The notes beneath the pieces are model-generated. The model saw only the letters and a program-made list of their open reading frames with translations, had not been told where the DNA came from and did not search any database. The position numbers and the translations under genes are program-made. This document shows positions 46,636 to 58,077 of a DNA stretch of 64,000 nucleotides, one piece after another. Source of the stretch: Madurella fahalii (lineage: Eukaryota; Ascomycota; Sordariomycetes; Sordariales); NCBI GenBank assembly GCA_029876055.1, contig CM056874.1:6758001-6822000 (forward strand), read 5' to 3'. Each line of letters starts with the position of its first letter. Positions within the stretch are counted from its first letter, which is position 1.

Positions 46636-47114
46636 GCCTCGAGTGGGATAATTAGAAAATATTTAAGCACTCCTTTTTGGGTTGTAATTACGCAACCGCC
46701 TCGGAACAAAATGCTATTGCTTGCATCCTTACCAGACAAACCCCAATCACATCCCCGACTTAAACGATGACGATAGTAACGCAGGAAATGATGGTGAAGT
46801 CCATAATGGGAATAACAATAAGCGTATGGGCCTTTCAGTTGGCTGCCTGCAGGCCGAAAGGCGATCTCAGAGGCCTTTCCAGCAAGGGGCTTGTTATCAT
46901 CTGCAAAACAAGGTTACAATCTGGCTATGCTTGAAGCAAATGGGTATATTCTTTCAATCCTCCACAACTATTCCCTCTCGTTTCGCGACTTTTCCTTACA
47001 ATTTGCACCCGTGCCCGTATCCAAAATTCGCGGCCATCACTGATCTCCCGAACACTCGGTTTCGTCTTAGGCATACGCCGTTTCTGAAGTCCTGCCAAGT
47101 ACCTTTTAACATCA
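46636..47114. other. Intergenic, convergent 3' flanks
   Basis: About 480 bases between two convergent reading frames; no gene recognised. Confidence 0.5.
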
Positions 47115-47837
47115 TCACACAACATTAGACGGATCATGAGGCGCGTTCGGTCCGAAAAGCACGTTGGCCAGAGGTCCCCACCACCCACTTGCTGTCGACC
47201 CTCCGTTCGCATTTTTGGCCGGGGCCTCTTCCCGCTGTCGAATAGTCAGAGGATCCGGGCCCCACGAGTCTCGCAGGGAGTTGCGGAAATGTCTCTCCCT
47301 TGGGTCCATGGCTATCGGATCAGGTTTGGCCGGTGGTATATATTCGTCGTCGGGGCTACTCGGCACAATGTCTTCGTAAATGGATGGACTGTACTCTCCC
47401 ATATCAAATTCTTTTAGTCCAAGTTCCTTTGCTACCAAGTCGTCCGTGTTTGGACCATGGTAATTTTCGTTCTCGTAATCATCCTGGTTGGGTTCCTCTC
47501 CAACATAACCCACCATGTTTTTGGCTATGGGCGCCTCGCCGGAAAGACTGATCTGTGAAAGCGGTGATGAAACGGGAATTGAGCCAGTACTGCTATCCCT
47601 GGGCCGGCCAGGATTGGCACGCACCAGAGTGCTGTGAGGCCGCCCGTTCCAGGAAGACACTGCCGGGTTTCCTCCGGAGCCGGCCGCCGGCGATGAAGAC
47701 GAATTAGCCCCGTTCACAAGGGAGTTGATGAAACCCTTTAAGCCGGTCCTTGTTCCCGCGTTTTGCCTTCCCGGCTTGCTCGTTTTTCCCGTCTTACGTG
47801 TGCTGCTCACAATCTTCCGACCAAGCGCCCCGAGTCC
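47115..47837 (-). CDS. Open frame of 240 codons in frame after the MARVEL stop codon, function unknown
   Basis: Directly after the TAG (47838-47840) that ends the MARVEL gene, the same minus-strand frame stays open to 47115. The first ATG lies about 100 codons in. Composition looks like a real protein: a basic start (RKTGKTSKPGRQ), a Ser/Gly/Pro-rich part, an acidic middle ('EEPNQDDYENENYHGPNTDD', 'GEYSPSIYEDIVPSSPDDEY') and 'ASGWWGPLANVLFGPN' near the end. It could be a C-terminal extension of the MARVEL protein (read-through, a nonsense change, or a stop removed by splicing) or a separate gene with an unseen first exon. I see no strong donor to pair with the AG just after the TAG. Confidence 0.5.
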   Translation of the reverse strand, partial: GLGALGRKIVSSTRKTGKTSKPGRQNAGTRTGLKGFINSLVNGANSSSSPAAGSGGNPAVSSWNGRPHSTLVRANPGRPRDSSTGSIPVSSPLSQISLSGEAPIAKNMVGYVGEEPNQDDYENENYHGPNTDDLVAKELGLKEFDMGEYSPSIYEDIVPSSPDDEYIPPAKPDPIAMDPRERHFRNSLRDSWGPDPLTIRQREEAPAKNANGGSTASGWWGPLANVLFGPNAPHDPSNVV

Positions 47838-48665
47838 CTAGCTGTCGCGGGGGTCGTTCGGGGGCCCGAATTCTGCCCGGCGCAGCCGTGGGGTCCATCC
47901 GGCTTTTTCTTCATCTCTGGACAAGCTGCTGCTGCGGGAGGCCCTAGACCCCTGATACGCTCTGGATGGCACTGGCTGAATCACGGGCACGGCCGGAGGA
48001 GTTGGCTCAAAGCCCCTGGCCTTTTCCTGAGGGCTATAGAAACCCCCATCTCCCAACGTGTTCTCGCCCGTAGCCTCAAAGAAACTCGTTCTTAGCCGTC
48101 TCTCACCGAGATGTAGCAACCCTACCAACGTCGCACTGGCCGCAAAGAGCAGACAGATTATAATCAGCAGGCCCAAAAGAGCAAACGGCTTCTCGCATGG
48201 GGTCAGTCCGCCGTGGGGAAAGCCGGTGGTGGAGAACTCTTCGGAGGTTTCGATAGCATCGCAGTCGGTATCGCCGAGTACCTCGCCCAGGACTATAGCT
48301 ATGACGAAGAAGGGGAGGAAGAGAACGAGGTCGACAGACCAGGTTGCTGCGTAGGGGAGGTAGCGGCGGCAGTAGCCGCTCCAAGAGAGGAATGCCCAAA
48401 GGAGGGCGGTAACAGCCTAAATCGAACCGGTCAACCTCGTCGATAGTGATAAACCTGGTAGAATAGAACGGAAGCTTACAAAGAAGACAGCGCCTATCAA
48501 GCTTCCAGATGGGTCCTGCCCCGCGTTGGCTGTAAGCGCGATGAGGTGGCCGGCGAGTCCGATGATGGCGATGAGAATTGCTATTTCGATCACACGGATG
48601 ACGAGAAATGCGTAGCTGTAAATGCCCTGCGGGCGAAGCGACATAGAATCGTGTAAGGCTGGCAT
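47838..48665 (-). CDS. MARVEL-domain membrane protein
   Basis: Two exons (48665-48480, 48416-47838) give 254 residues, phase 0. Four hydrophobic helices: 'YSYAFLVIRVIEIAILIAII', about 52-75 across the splice (SGSLIGAVFF|AVTALLWAFL), 'WSVDLVLFLPFFVIAIVLG', and 'LLGLLIIICLLFAASATLVG'. A Cys pair lies in the second outer loop (TDCDAIE, LTPCEKP). This is the tetraspan MARVEL layout common in small fungal plasma-membrane proteins. The tail after 'LHLGERR' is polar, and the frame ends at a TAG after which it remains open for 240 codons. Confidence 0.83.
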
Positions 48666-50075
48666 GGTGAATGGAGAGAACTAAATCTCGACTATCTCGG
48701 AGGGACGGGGGAAGGGAGCGAAAGTAAGCCGTTAATATTTCGGTACTCAGCCGATCCACGGCATATTTAAGTCATAGAAAGCAAGGTAAGCTGGATGGGT
48801 GTAGCTCATGGGATGGTAGGTATAATACTAGTGCGGGTCAAGAAAGTGCGGTGGCCAAAGACCGTGAAAAAGGTGATGATCCCTAATATATATTCAGGTG
48901 GCAGAATCCGAACTTCAAACACGGTCATCATGATGGTACACCGTTCGCCCAACATGGAAAGTGCATGTTTAGGATTTAGGTCCGGAGGGCCGTGTTGAAC
49001 AGACGGAACACGGGGGCTTTGACGTGTCCCGAGCAGAGAACATCGAATAACGAGAGACTTAGGTGAAACAGTGCCTGATATGACACAACTTCCATGAATG
49101 CGAAGTGTGCGAGTGAGTCTTAGACCGGGTAGCTGTTTCTCGCAAGTCTCGGGCGGCAGGTGGGCCCCTCCGAGACCGCGATACGGCCATGATCAACGGT
49201 GGGGCCGATCCCGGGCCGGGGGTGTGCGGCGCATGCGTAAAACTTCCTGGCCGACAGTACGAGGCATAGAATGTAAGACGAGGAGAGGATGATCGGACGA
49301 TGTACCATGCCCATATTGGTAAGGTAAACTGGGATGTACAGGGGTTGTCATCCAATGCTCACCGCGATTAAAGTGACGAGTTGGAGCAGTGGAAGAGCTG
49401 TATCCTCCGCTTCCAATCACGTATGACTGCCGGTGATAACATTTCATCAAGTGCGGGATCGCGAAAGACTCCCCGTACTCACTGCGTCGTGTCAAGACAA
49501 AGAAGATCCCCGTTTCTAGAAGAGTGCATAGGCACCTAATGTTTAGACGACTTAGAAAACAGCGTTCGCGGTCGCGCAGCCGCAATGTAGAATCGGAATG
49601 ATTGTCCGAGGGTGGTGGGGAAGCCTGGGGGCGGTCCTCCGCCGGGCCGCGGCCGTCGTCCACACCCACATTTCCCACAACGTGATAGGTCATAAAAGCG
49701 GTTGTTCACCAGAGAAGTATCGGCGGCGTCTCAAGCCAACCGTCCGGGCCACAAAATTAAACCCAAACACTAGACGCTTGGGGCAGAAGAGTTCGGCCGA
49801 CTTTGCCAGGGGCCTGGTCCTGTGCATCACGTTACCCTGATCTTCAATTTTGACTCCTATACTCTTACACGCCAGTCTAAAACGCTACGCAACATAACAG
49901 GGTCGTGGCAGCAACTCCATAAAGCACAATGCCGAGGATACGCCGTGGCAAGACTAACGGTTCAGCTTTTATTGCCTACTGACCCGGCGGCCTGCTGACG
50001 ACCCAAGTGGTAAAGAACCGGTAGGATACCGCCTCCACGCCATACCATGCCGCCCCCAGCAAGCCTGTTATAACT
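48666..50075. other. Intergenic, no gene recognised
   Basis: About 1.4 kb. A 166-codon ATG-initiated frame at 49193-49693 minus shows no domain and unusual composition, so I do not call it a gene. The left end is the MARVEL promoter, the right end the epsin 3' UTR. Confidence 0.45.
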
Positions 50076-51829
50076 TTACCCAAGCAAATCGTCGAGACCA
50101 TTCCCAAGCGGCTTCCCGCCACTCGCCGGCTTGGCTGTTGACGACGGCGTGGCGGCGCCCCAGATACCCGCGCTGCTCTTCTCCTTGGCAAGTTGGCCCA
50201 TAGCCGGCCCGGGGCCGGTTGGGGTGTTCTTCTTGATTCCGACGCTAGCCTGTGACCATAGGGCACCGAATGCGTCGCCGCCCGCCGCCGGCTTAGCAGC
50301 AGCAGACGCACTGGCAGGCTTCTGCCCACCCCACGTTGATGTCGCAGGCTGTTGGGAGGTGGCTGTTTGCACCGAGGAGAAATAATTGGGCGTCGCCGCT
50401 TGGTATCCGGCGGGCTTGGGCGCTGGGGCTGCGGGTGACAGCGTCGTCGTGGTTAGAGGCGTGGAGAAAGCCGAAAAGTTGCCCGCTGGGCTGGCGGTTG
50501 AACTCGGCGGCGGAGAGATGGATGACATGGCGACCATACCGCTGAGGTTTGCTTGCTGAGGAGTAGACACAGGTTTAGGCGCCGCGAATTGAGTGTTGGG
50601 CGCCGCTGCCGTGATGGGTGGCGGGAGCGAGCCAGTAAAGGACGTTTGGGGGACATTCGAGGGTGCTGCGGATTGAAAGTCGTCAAACTCGTCGTCGTCA
50701 TTAGCTCCACTGGCGAGCGATGTAAGCCCCGAACCCGTGGATGGAGCAGCGGCAGGCGCTGCAGGCGCTGCTGGCGCTGCTGCAGCCGCGGGCTCGTCGA
50801 AGTCAAACAGATCCACCTCGGGCTCCTTCTTCTTCGGTGGCTCAGTGGTCCGCTTCACGCCCGCTCTTTGGGTTGTGTCCCGAGACACTCTTGAAGCGCT
50901 TGTCGAGGCAGCCGGTCGCTCCCCCTCGTCAAATTCGTCATACTCCTCGAATTTGTCCGCCCGTGACTGCGTGGAGCGGTAATCATCAGATTGGCCTCCG
51001 AAACCCCCGCCATCGCCATACACGCCGCCAGAGTAGCCGCCATATGTAGAACTGCTTCCACCACCATAGCCAGAGTCGCTCCCAAATCCGCCGTAACGAC
51101 TCCCGCTGCCAAATCCACCACCACCCTGCATGCTGGTGAATTTTCCCTTGTTGGCACGCGCCTTTTTACGTTCGGCTCGGATACGGTCGACGTCGCTCAG
51201 AAGCTCAGCAAGTTCCTTAGCGCGGTGCCGGACATTGACCCCCTGGTCTTTGCCGTTTTGATCGATGAAATGGAACTGGCGCAGCATTTTGAGCAACGTG
51301 ATGTGGGATCGGGCATCGTCGATGACACGCTCGGAACCATGCTTGATCAGATACTCGAGTAATTGCAGGGCCTTGTAGATCTGTCGCCATTCCTCGGCCG
51401 ACTTCTCTGTGAAACGGCGGTAGATCATGGGCATGATCTCGTTCAGCGTTTGGCTGGTAACGCCATGGGTAAGTAGTCTGGCGTGGATAGAGACCCAGGG
51501 CGGCAGAACACGTACTAGTTGAAGGTACCGTCGGCAATCTCTTGCATCTGCGTCGACGATGCGCCCCATGGCTCGTTGTTTGTAGCCTCGCGCACCTAGG
51601 CAATTGTCAGCCCCGGCGCCAAATGTGTGTTGCTCGTCATTTGATGCTCCGGAGGGTTACCTTTGCCTCCATCTCAGTGTAGTTCATCACAGCTATGTCA
51701 AAGTCAGCCAAGGAATGAAAGCGACAAACCATTTTGCGCAAACCTACCATTCTGCATCTTGCGCACGCCAGCCTTGAGGTCGTACAGCGTCAGGTTCGAC
51801 ACCGTTTGCTTGAGGTTGTTTAAATCCAT
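50076..51829 (-). CDS. Epsin-like ENTH-domain protein (Ent3 type)
   Basis: Four exons (51829-51748, 51692-51661, 51595-51516, 51453-50076) encode 523 residues. The ENTH domain fills about residues 10-150: 'DLKAGVRKMQN|AVMNYTEMEAKVREATNNEPWGASS', 'LNEIMPMIYRRFTEKSAEEW', 'ALQLLEYLIKHGSERVIDDAR'. It folds as an alpha solenoid that binds phosphoinositides. The rest is a flexible Gly/Ser, Pro/Ala-rich tail with acidic Phe motifs (EVDLFDFDEP and DDEFDDFQS) of the kind that bind AP-1 and GGA gamma-ear domains, and a C-terminal LDDLLG clathrin-box-like end. The acidic Phe motifs and the single ENTH domain point to Ent3/epsinR, which acts in trans-Golgi-endosome clathrin traffic, more than to endocytic Ent1/2. 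Confidence 0.91.
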
Positions 51830-53043
51830 GGTGCTCGATTTTTGTGGCCTAAGCCGTCTGTGAGAAGTGTGTGCGGTAGAGGGCGGCCGGCTAGGAATTT
51901 CGTAAAAGGCGGTACTGCGAGCGTGCTCAGGAAAAGTTTGCCCTCTGCTGCTGTTCAGCTGCCTCTTTGTGCACAGTGATTGTTGGTGATGGGCAGCAAC
52001 AGATGAAGCGCATCCACAGCCAACACCTTGCGATTTCAGGGCCGCCAAGAGCACTGGCCAGGTCGGCTTGGGGCTGAATGTGGAGCCCGGCAAGGGAGAG
52101 GCCCCAGCGTGCGGCCTGAGGCTCTAAGGCAACAAGACCTGGCCAGTGCTCTGCAGGATGTCAAGGCGTTCGTGCAAGTAGCTTATTGGACTCGGCAGGA
52201 GAAAATTTCGAGTGGACTTTCTCACGTTTCCAACTTGCCATTCCGTTGCAATCGCAGTTCAATTCGTCTTGTATTTAATCTGTACTATTCTAGCATATAA
52301 GGAACCTTGTTCCAAAAAGGTATGTGTCCTCCCATTGTGTTTCCAAAATTGGCTTCCATTCCTCCTTGTCTGGGCTCTAGCTGGAGCGTTAAGAGCTCCA
52401 TTTGAGCTGTCCTTCCCATCATGTTGCCCCAGCTCAGCCATCAAACCTTGTGTGTCTTGGCTCGGCAACTTGTTGGCTCACATGCAACCGCGCCTGGGAG
52501 ATCGCGGGGATGGTTTGAGACGCCTTCATCCTCCTTTCGAACACCGCAGCTTTCTCCCTGCGGATATCTGCAGGCCAAAATCGGCACAGCCTCCGCCAAT
52601 CGGTGTCTGGCTTGGTCCCGCTCTGGTCCCGCTCGGAGTGGTATTGCAGCTCGCGGTCATGTTAGGGCGACCATGACTTAGGGCAGACCACGCTGAGTAG
52701 TTAGCCTCTGTGCTCTGCCTTGCACGTTTGGTTTGAGGTGTAGGTAATCAGGTGGTTTGTCGAAATTGTTGGCCATACCACCCGGGAGAACCTGCCGGCC
52801 CGTCAGCGGAAAAGGACCAACGCCAGAAGAGGAGGGAAGCTCGTTTCTACCCCAACATCGACAGGTGGACTGCTCGGCCAACTGGCAACGCGGATCTTAC
52901 CAACATCTCGATCCTCAGCAATAGCCCCTCATTTCATCACGTGAAGGCTACGTACCTACCGTGCCTTCCTTCGTCCTCCATCTTGGTTTCCAGCTTCTGA
53001 TTGGTTCCCGCTCGTGCTAACCCACTCACTGCTAGAACGGAAA
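51830..53043. other. Divergent intergenic region between epsin and cyclophilin genes
   Basis: About 1.2 kb. Holds both promoters and, on the right, a pyrimidine-rich leader for the cyclophilin gene. Frames of up to 154 codons (52212-52676 plus) show no family pattern. Confidence 0.45.
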
Positions 53044-54192
53044 ATGTTTCGACCCCTCCTACCCCGCCATTGCTCTTCTATCCGATCTTCCTCCCTCCTT
53101 CGCTATCTTCCATCCAATCCATTCACTTCGACTTGTTCGCCATCTCTTCAATCGAGCATCCGAATCTCAGCCAGAGCCTTCTCTGAATCGTCCGTCGACA
53201 TGTCCCAAGTGTGAGTGGCCCATCCTGGCCGCGAGAGTTCGTCTTGGGGGCTCCTCTCACCATACTTCTAGCTTCTTCCAGGTTGAGTGGGAGGGTCCCG
53301 TCCTCGACCAGAGCGACAAGCCTACTCAGGAAGTGAAGGGCAAGCAACACCTTTTCAATTGTCTATTTTATTTTGCTTTCGATTGAGTAGTGTTCATCAT
53401 TCTGTGGCACTTGGTTGTCTGCTCAGTTTTGCTGTCTTTTTGCGTCGCCGCTTGTCGACAAGAGCGGATTACGCGGCCGCTGCTTCCTACCTCTTTAGAG
53501 GCTCCTAACAATATCTCTGCATCGTAGATCACATCATTGTGACCTGCGTCTGATGGCATAAGCTAACTTCCGCAATAGCGCAGTCGGGCCGCATCAACTT
53601 CAATCTCTACGATGACGTCGTTCCCAAGACTACCCGCAACTTCAGGGAGCTGTGCACCGGCCAGAACGCCGACCCCAGTGACCCGAACAAGAAGTTAGAG
53701 TACAAGGGCTCTTCCTTCCACCGTATCATCCCCGATTTCATGCTCCAGGGCGGTGACTTCACCCGCGGCAACGTGAGCACCTTGTCTAAGCCTCAACGTA
53801 ATATCTGAGACAGGGGCTAATTTGTTCAGGGCACCGGCGGCAAATCCATCTATGGTGAGAAGTTCGCCGATGAGAATTTCGTCAAGAAGCACGACCGTCC
53901 TGGTCTGCTCTCCATGGCCAATGCTGGACCCAACACGTAAGTTTGACGAACTCGAGATCAAACGCTGGCGTTTCGGAACTGACATCTTCCTCCTGACAGT
54001 AATGGTTCCCAATTCTTCATTACCACCGTCAAGACTTCCTGGCTCGATGGCCGCCACGTCGTCTTCGGCGAGGTCGCCGACAATGAGTCCATGAGGGTCG
54101 TCAGGGCTCTCGAGGCAACTGGCAGCAAGGACGGCAGGATCCTCTTCAACAAGAAGCCCACCATCGTTGACTGCGGCGAGGTTCAGGGTTAA
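53044..54192 (+). CDS. csr-1: Cyclophilin (peptidyl-prolyl isomerase), mitochondrial/cytosolic dual form
   Basis: Five exons (53044-53210, 53272-53339, 53579-53772, 53830-53936, 54000-54192) give 242 residues. Residues 1-50 are Arg/Ser-rich and amphipathic, a mitochondrial presequence. An in-frame ATG at 53200 (MSQVFFQVEWEGPV) gives the cytosolic length. This matches the Neurospora csr-1 arrangement, where one gene makes both forms. Core: 'FHRIIPDFMLQGGDFT' (catalytic Arg), 'SQFFITT', and 'SWLDGRHVVFGEV' with the Trp that binds cyclosporin A. It catalyses proline cis-trans isomerisation and is the cyclosporin target. Intron 2 has a GC donor (GCAAGC at 53340), the only one that keeps phase. 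Confidence 0.93.
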
Positions 54193-54609
54193 ATGATGCC
54201 TTAGGTTTCAAGTGGTCAAGTGGGATTGGGTTGCCTGGTGATACATTAGCAGAGTTTTCAACGGACCGGTTCCGCTAGTCCCAAGAAGTTCGAAAAAAAA
54301 AAAAAAAAAGGCACTAGGTTGCTGCCTTTTGCGTATCGTTGGCATATCTGCCCCATAATCGACTGATTTGATGGTGAGCGCCACAACGGAAGACGGATCA
54401 AATAGCATCATGATGAAACATGTAGCAGCTCGCTGTCCTAGTTGGCCCAGAAATGGCTGACTGAGCTTTTGTATTCACGAGGGGCCCAGTCGAATATTAT
54501 AGTTCCATTACCGACTGCCCCATCCCACTACGACAAAGGCATTATTAGTCTCCAGAAATCTTCCCCGCCTGTTTGCATGATGCGATGTTAAAGCCCCGTT
54601 ACCCTCTGC
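54193..54609. other. Convergent 3' flanks with A17 tract
   Basis: About 420 bases between the cyclophilin and RPC34 stops. A run of 17 A at 54293-54309 lies about 100 bases after the cyclophilin stop. No gene. Confidence 0.6.
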
Positions 54610-55923
54610 TCAAGGCGGAAGAGCTGTATTTGGCACAAGCGTCTTTAACTGGGCCTCTAAGCCTAGCCATTCCAACATGTAGACGCAGGTCTTGGGGCTG
54701 ACGGGCCCGCCCTCACCGCAGAGGTCAAACACGGGGCACCGCCCGCACGGCATCTCGGTCAGCGCACTGCTGGGCGGCTCGGGCCCCAGCCGGAGGGGCT
54801 TGTCCAGCCCGATGCCGGCCTCGCGCTCCTTTTGCCTCAGGTGGAACGGCACCGTGTCCTGCTTCATGGGGTGCGTCACGCGGTAGCCCTGCCGCTTGTT
54901 CACCCTGATGGGCTCGATCAGTCCGTCGTACATGAGCACGTCCACGAGCTGCTGGATGTCGGGCTCCGTCAGCGTCGTGTTGTTGGTTATTCCCGATTTC
55001 TGGATGAATTCGGTGATTTCGGGTACTGTCGGGTACTTCTTGTAGCCTGGGGGCAGGGGGAGGTAGATTGTATGGGATGGCTTAGGCCTGGACGTGGTGG
55101 TTGTGGGGGCTGGCATAGCGTCGTCGTCGTTGGAGATGTCGATTGCGGAGCGCTTAGTGCCCCTGGGGTCGGATCCGCTACCTTCCGAGCCGCCGCCGCC
55201 GCGTATCGTGCCTTTCTTGGGAACCTTGGTTCTGTTGCCCGGTTGTGATTGCGACGACAGGTATGCGCTGTGTGTCTTGATGTACTCGAACACGACAGCC
55301 TGGAGCTCCTCGACGAAAGCCGTGTCTAGCTCGCCGTCGGTAAACCAAGGGCCACCAGTTGCACGCTCTGAGGGCTTCAGAGTGGCTTTGATGTACATTT
55401 TCTTGTTAGGATGCTCGACATTCTTCATGCTCGCGATGTAGCCCTTGGTCTCGAGGAACTTGATGCAGTTCTTGACTACATTCTCGTGCATATTCAGCCT
55501 ATTTTTTATCGTCCGGTTCCAGATACCGTCTGCGCCGGCCTCATCGATTATTGAGTACACCATGATCGTCTCGTCGTCGGGCAAGGAGGTGTACCTGTGG
55601 AAAGAGGCAATCAGTATGGCCGTCCTGGACAGACGAGTGTGATGGCGACGAAGGGCTTACTTCTTCGCTTCTTCCCTACTGCGCCATCTCCACGCAAGTC
55701 CAACATGTTGGTTGGATGCAGCAACCAGGAGTTTGTCGTCGCAAAGCCCTTGGACAACCTGGATGAGGAGGGTGATGTTGTTGCTGGGGATAATGTCGAG
55801 GTCGAGGAGGTCTTTTTGTGTGAAGAGGCGGGTTTCCGAGCCATGTTGCCTAATCTCGTCGTAGAGAGCATCTTTGAGGACTTGAATCTTGGCGGGGTTG
55901 CCCGCCTTGTCGTCGCTCGCCAT
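54610..55923 (-). CDS. RPC34: RNA polymerase III subunit Rpc34 (RPC6)
   Basis: Two exons (55923-55661, 55594-54610) give 415 residues. The start is the ATG at 55923 (MASDDKAGNP); codons upstream in frame lack an ATG. Tandem winged helices fill the N-terminal half ('LYDEIRQHGSETRLFTQKDL', then 'YTSLPDDETIMVYSIIDEAG', 'NRTIKNRLNMHENVVKNCIK'). After a low-complexity linker comes the C-terminal part with four Cys in 'CGRCPVFDLCGEGGPVSPKT' followed by Cys, the cubane iron-sulfur site known in the human homologue. Within Pol III it forms the Rpc82-Rpc34-Rpc31 heterotrimer that contacts TFIIIB and helps open tRNA and 5S promoters. Confidence 0.95.
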
Positions 55924-56435
55924 GGCGCTGGAGTTGGCGGCGCGATGCAGCGCGAAGCCGGAGTGAGTCAGACGAGCAGATCGAGGCAATGGTTGTTGAA
56001 GGGTATTTCTGGATCAATTCCGCTATATTATGGTTACCCTCCTGCAAATGCTAGGGGAATAATATCAAAAGAAATTCAGGATGCGAGGGGGGCAGTGAAG
56101 TTGTGCTAGGTGAGGTGGTTCAGTTCAGCTTCAGTGGCATGCCACGAACTGTTCAGTACTGAAAATTGATGCCCCTCCATCACAGCCTTGCGAGGGCGCG
56201 ACCGCATCTGGTTGGCCAGATGCAGCTCTGCGGGTCCCTCGAACCCCACCGCCGGCAGCCTCGACTGGAAGCTGTTCACCTCAGAAATCCGCTTGCAGAG
56301 CTCCTGGCTGAGTGAGCGACGCTCTCATTTTCGTCTCTGTATATGATAAAGCCTGCGGTTCACTCGCACAATTATTGAGGTCGTCCGTGACGAATAATTG
56401 ACTTGGGTTACTACACGCCCATATATCTACCCAAG
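55924..56435. other. Intergenic, RPC34 promoter and MFS 3' flank
   Basis: About 510 bases; no gene recognised. Confidence 0.5.
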
Positions 56436-58077
56436 TTACAAAATGATGCGCCATCGAGCTTGCACATGTCTGATCCTTTCGCCAAACGGAATCAAGAGGG
56501 CCATTCCAAGGCCGATGACGGCGACATATATGCCAGCTTGGGCGCCAAAACAGTCAATGAAACCGACCTGCTCCACCCAGGGGACGATGCCGTAGAGAAA
56601 ACCAAAGGCCACAATGTTTTTGGAACCTGCAACAAATTAGCCAAGTACTTTAAGACCCACAAAACGCCCAACCAAACTCACCGTTGACAAGCATCAAAGC
56701 GTCCGAGTTCACGGGAAGAACGCAGTCCGAGACGTAAGCCATGGTGATGGTCGGGACCGCTGTTAGCGCAAACGACACCATCCCATAGCCAAAGAACAGG
56801 CTTGTCCAATGCAGCGTCCTTTCGACTCCGTACCCAAACAGTACGCACCCGCCCCCCGTGATGAGCAATGGCAGTATACAGAGATACAGCCGATTCTCGG
56901 GCTGGAATACGCCGTTGTTGCGTCTGGTTCGCCAGTCGCAAAACACGTCGACCAACCAACCTCCAGCATAGCTGCCTGCGACGTTGCCGATAAAGCCCGG
57001 GATGTTGATCAAGCCATTGATCATGGGCGACCAGCTGTACGGTGGGGCCTGGAGGACGAATGGGTTGAGGATATTGACCGACACTGTCAGGACGAGTGAT
57101 ACGGCGTAACCAAGGAACGAGTAGATGACGCAGGGGTAGACGAACATAGGCAGCGGCCGCACAAACATCTTGAAGATGTTAGTGTCTGGTGCGGCCCCTG
57201 ACCAAAGACTGAGCTCCTGGATCCAGGTCTTTTTCGGAACCGTCAATGGTTGGTCAAGAGCCTTGTCCGTAACGTTTGCCGTCTTGGGCGAGTCAGCGCT
57301 GCCATCGCCATCCTCCCCGGAGGAGAATACAGCCACCTCGGTCCCTGTCCCAACGACATTTTGGTTTTCGTCCCGATAGTACCTCGTCTCTGGCACGAAC
57401 AGCAGCACCGTGACAAAGTTGATACCCGTCAAGATGACCGAGATCCACTTATGCCATCTCCAACTCAGCCCAGTGATGACGAACCCACAAATCAACGGTC
57501 CCAGCGTGTTTCCCCCGGAGATGAAATTCATGTACACGCCCATTTTGGCCCCACGCTCATGTAGGAAGTACAAGTCATTCACAATACTCGCACCCAACGC
57601 CTCAGTCGAGGATCCAGCAAAGGCCGCCACAATGTTGGACCACAGCAGCGATTCAAACGTCGTCGCCGCCGCGCCCCACACAAAGCACGCGCATAGCAGG
57701 CCTGAGGAAACAACGAACACGGGCCGCTTGCCAAAGTAGTTCGCCAGCGGCACCCAAAAGAAGTTGAATGCGCCAAGGACTAGGATGGGCCAAAGCAGCA
57801 GGTCGCTTGTCTGGGCCATTGACTTGTCGAACTCGAGTGAGAGGATGTAAAAGGCCGGGGCCAGACCGCCAATGCCATAATTGGTCAAGAAGGTGAAAGC
57901 GCAGACGGAAAGAAAGGCAACATGTTTTTTCCATCGAGGCCAGCGGAGAGGGTCGTTAGGGTCTGTGGGCGAGGGGTGCGGGAAGAGGACGAGGGAGGAG
58001 GTGTCCGAGGTTGAGACGTCACGAAGTTGGACCGTTCCCTCTGTTTTGTCAAGTTCGTGGAGTGTGTGAAGCCGCAT
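56436..58077 (-). CDS. MFS transporter (DHA1, Hol1-like)
   Basis: Two exons (58077-56682, 56626-56436) give 528 residues. After a 45-residue polar N-terminus with 'DPNDPLRWPRWKKHV', typical of fungal DHA1 carriers, there are 12 hydrophobic segments in two blocks of six, split by a charged loop of about 70 residues (ETRYYRDENQ to LDQPLTVPKKTW). 'NFFWVPLANYFGKRPVF' is the loop-2/3 signature (G-x-x-x-D/G-R/K type). The short second exon adds the last helix ('GIYVAVIGLGMALLIPFG'). These are proton-coupled plasma-membrane exporters or permeases; the yeast relative Hol1 carries polyamines and cations. Substrate not known here. Confidence 0.9.

Noticed and set aside
49193..49693. 166-codon ATG-initiated frame on the minus strand
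   Set aside because: No recognisable motif, signal peptide or splice context; likely chance.
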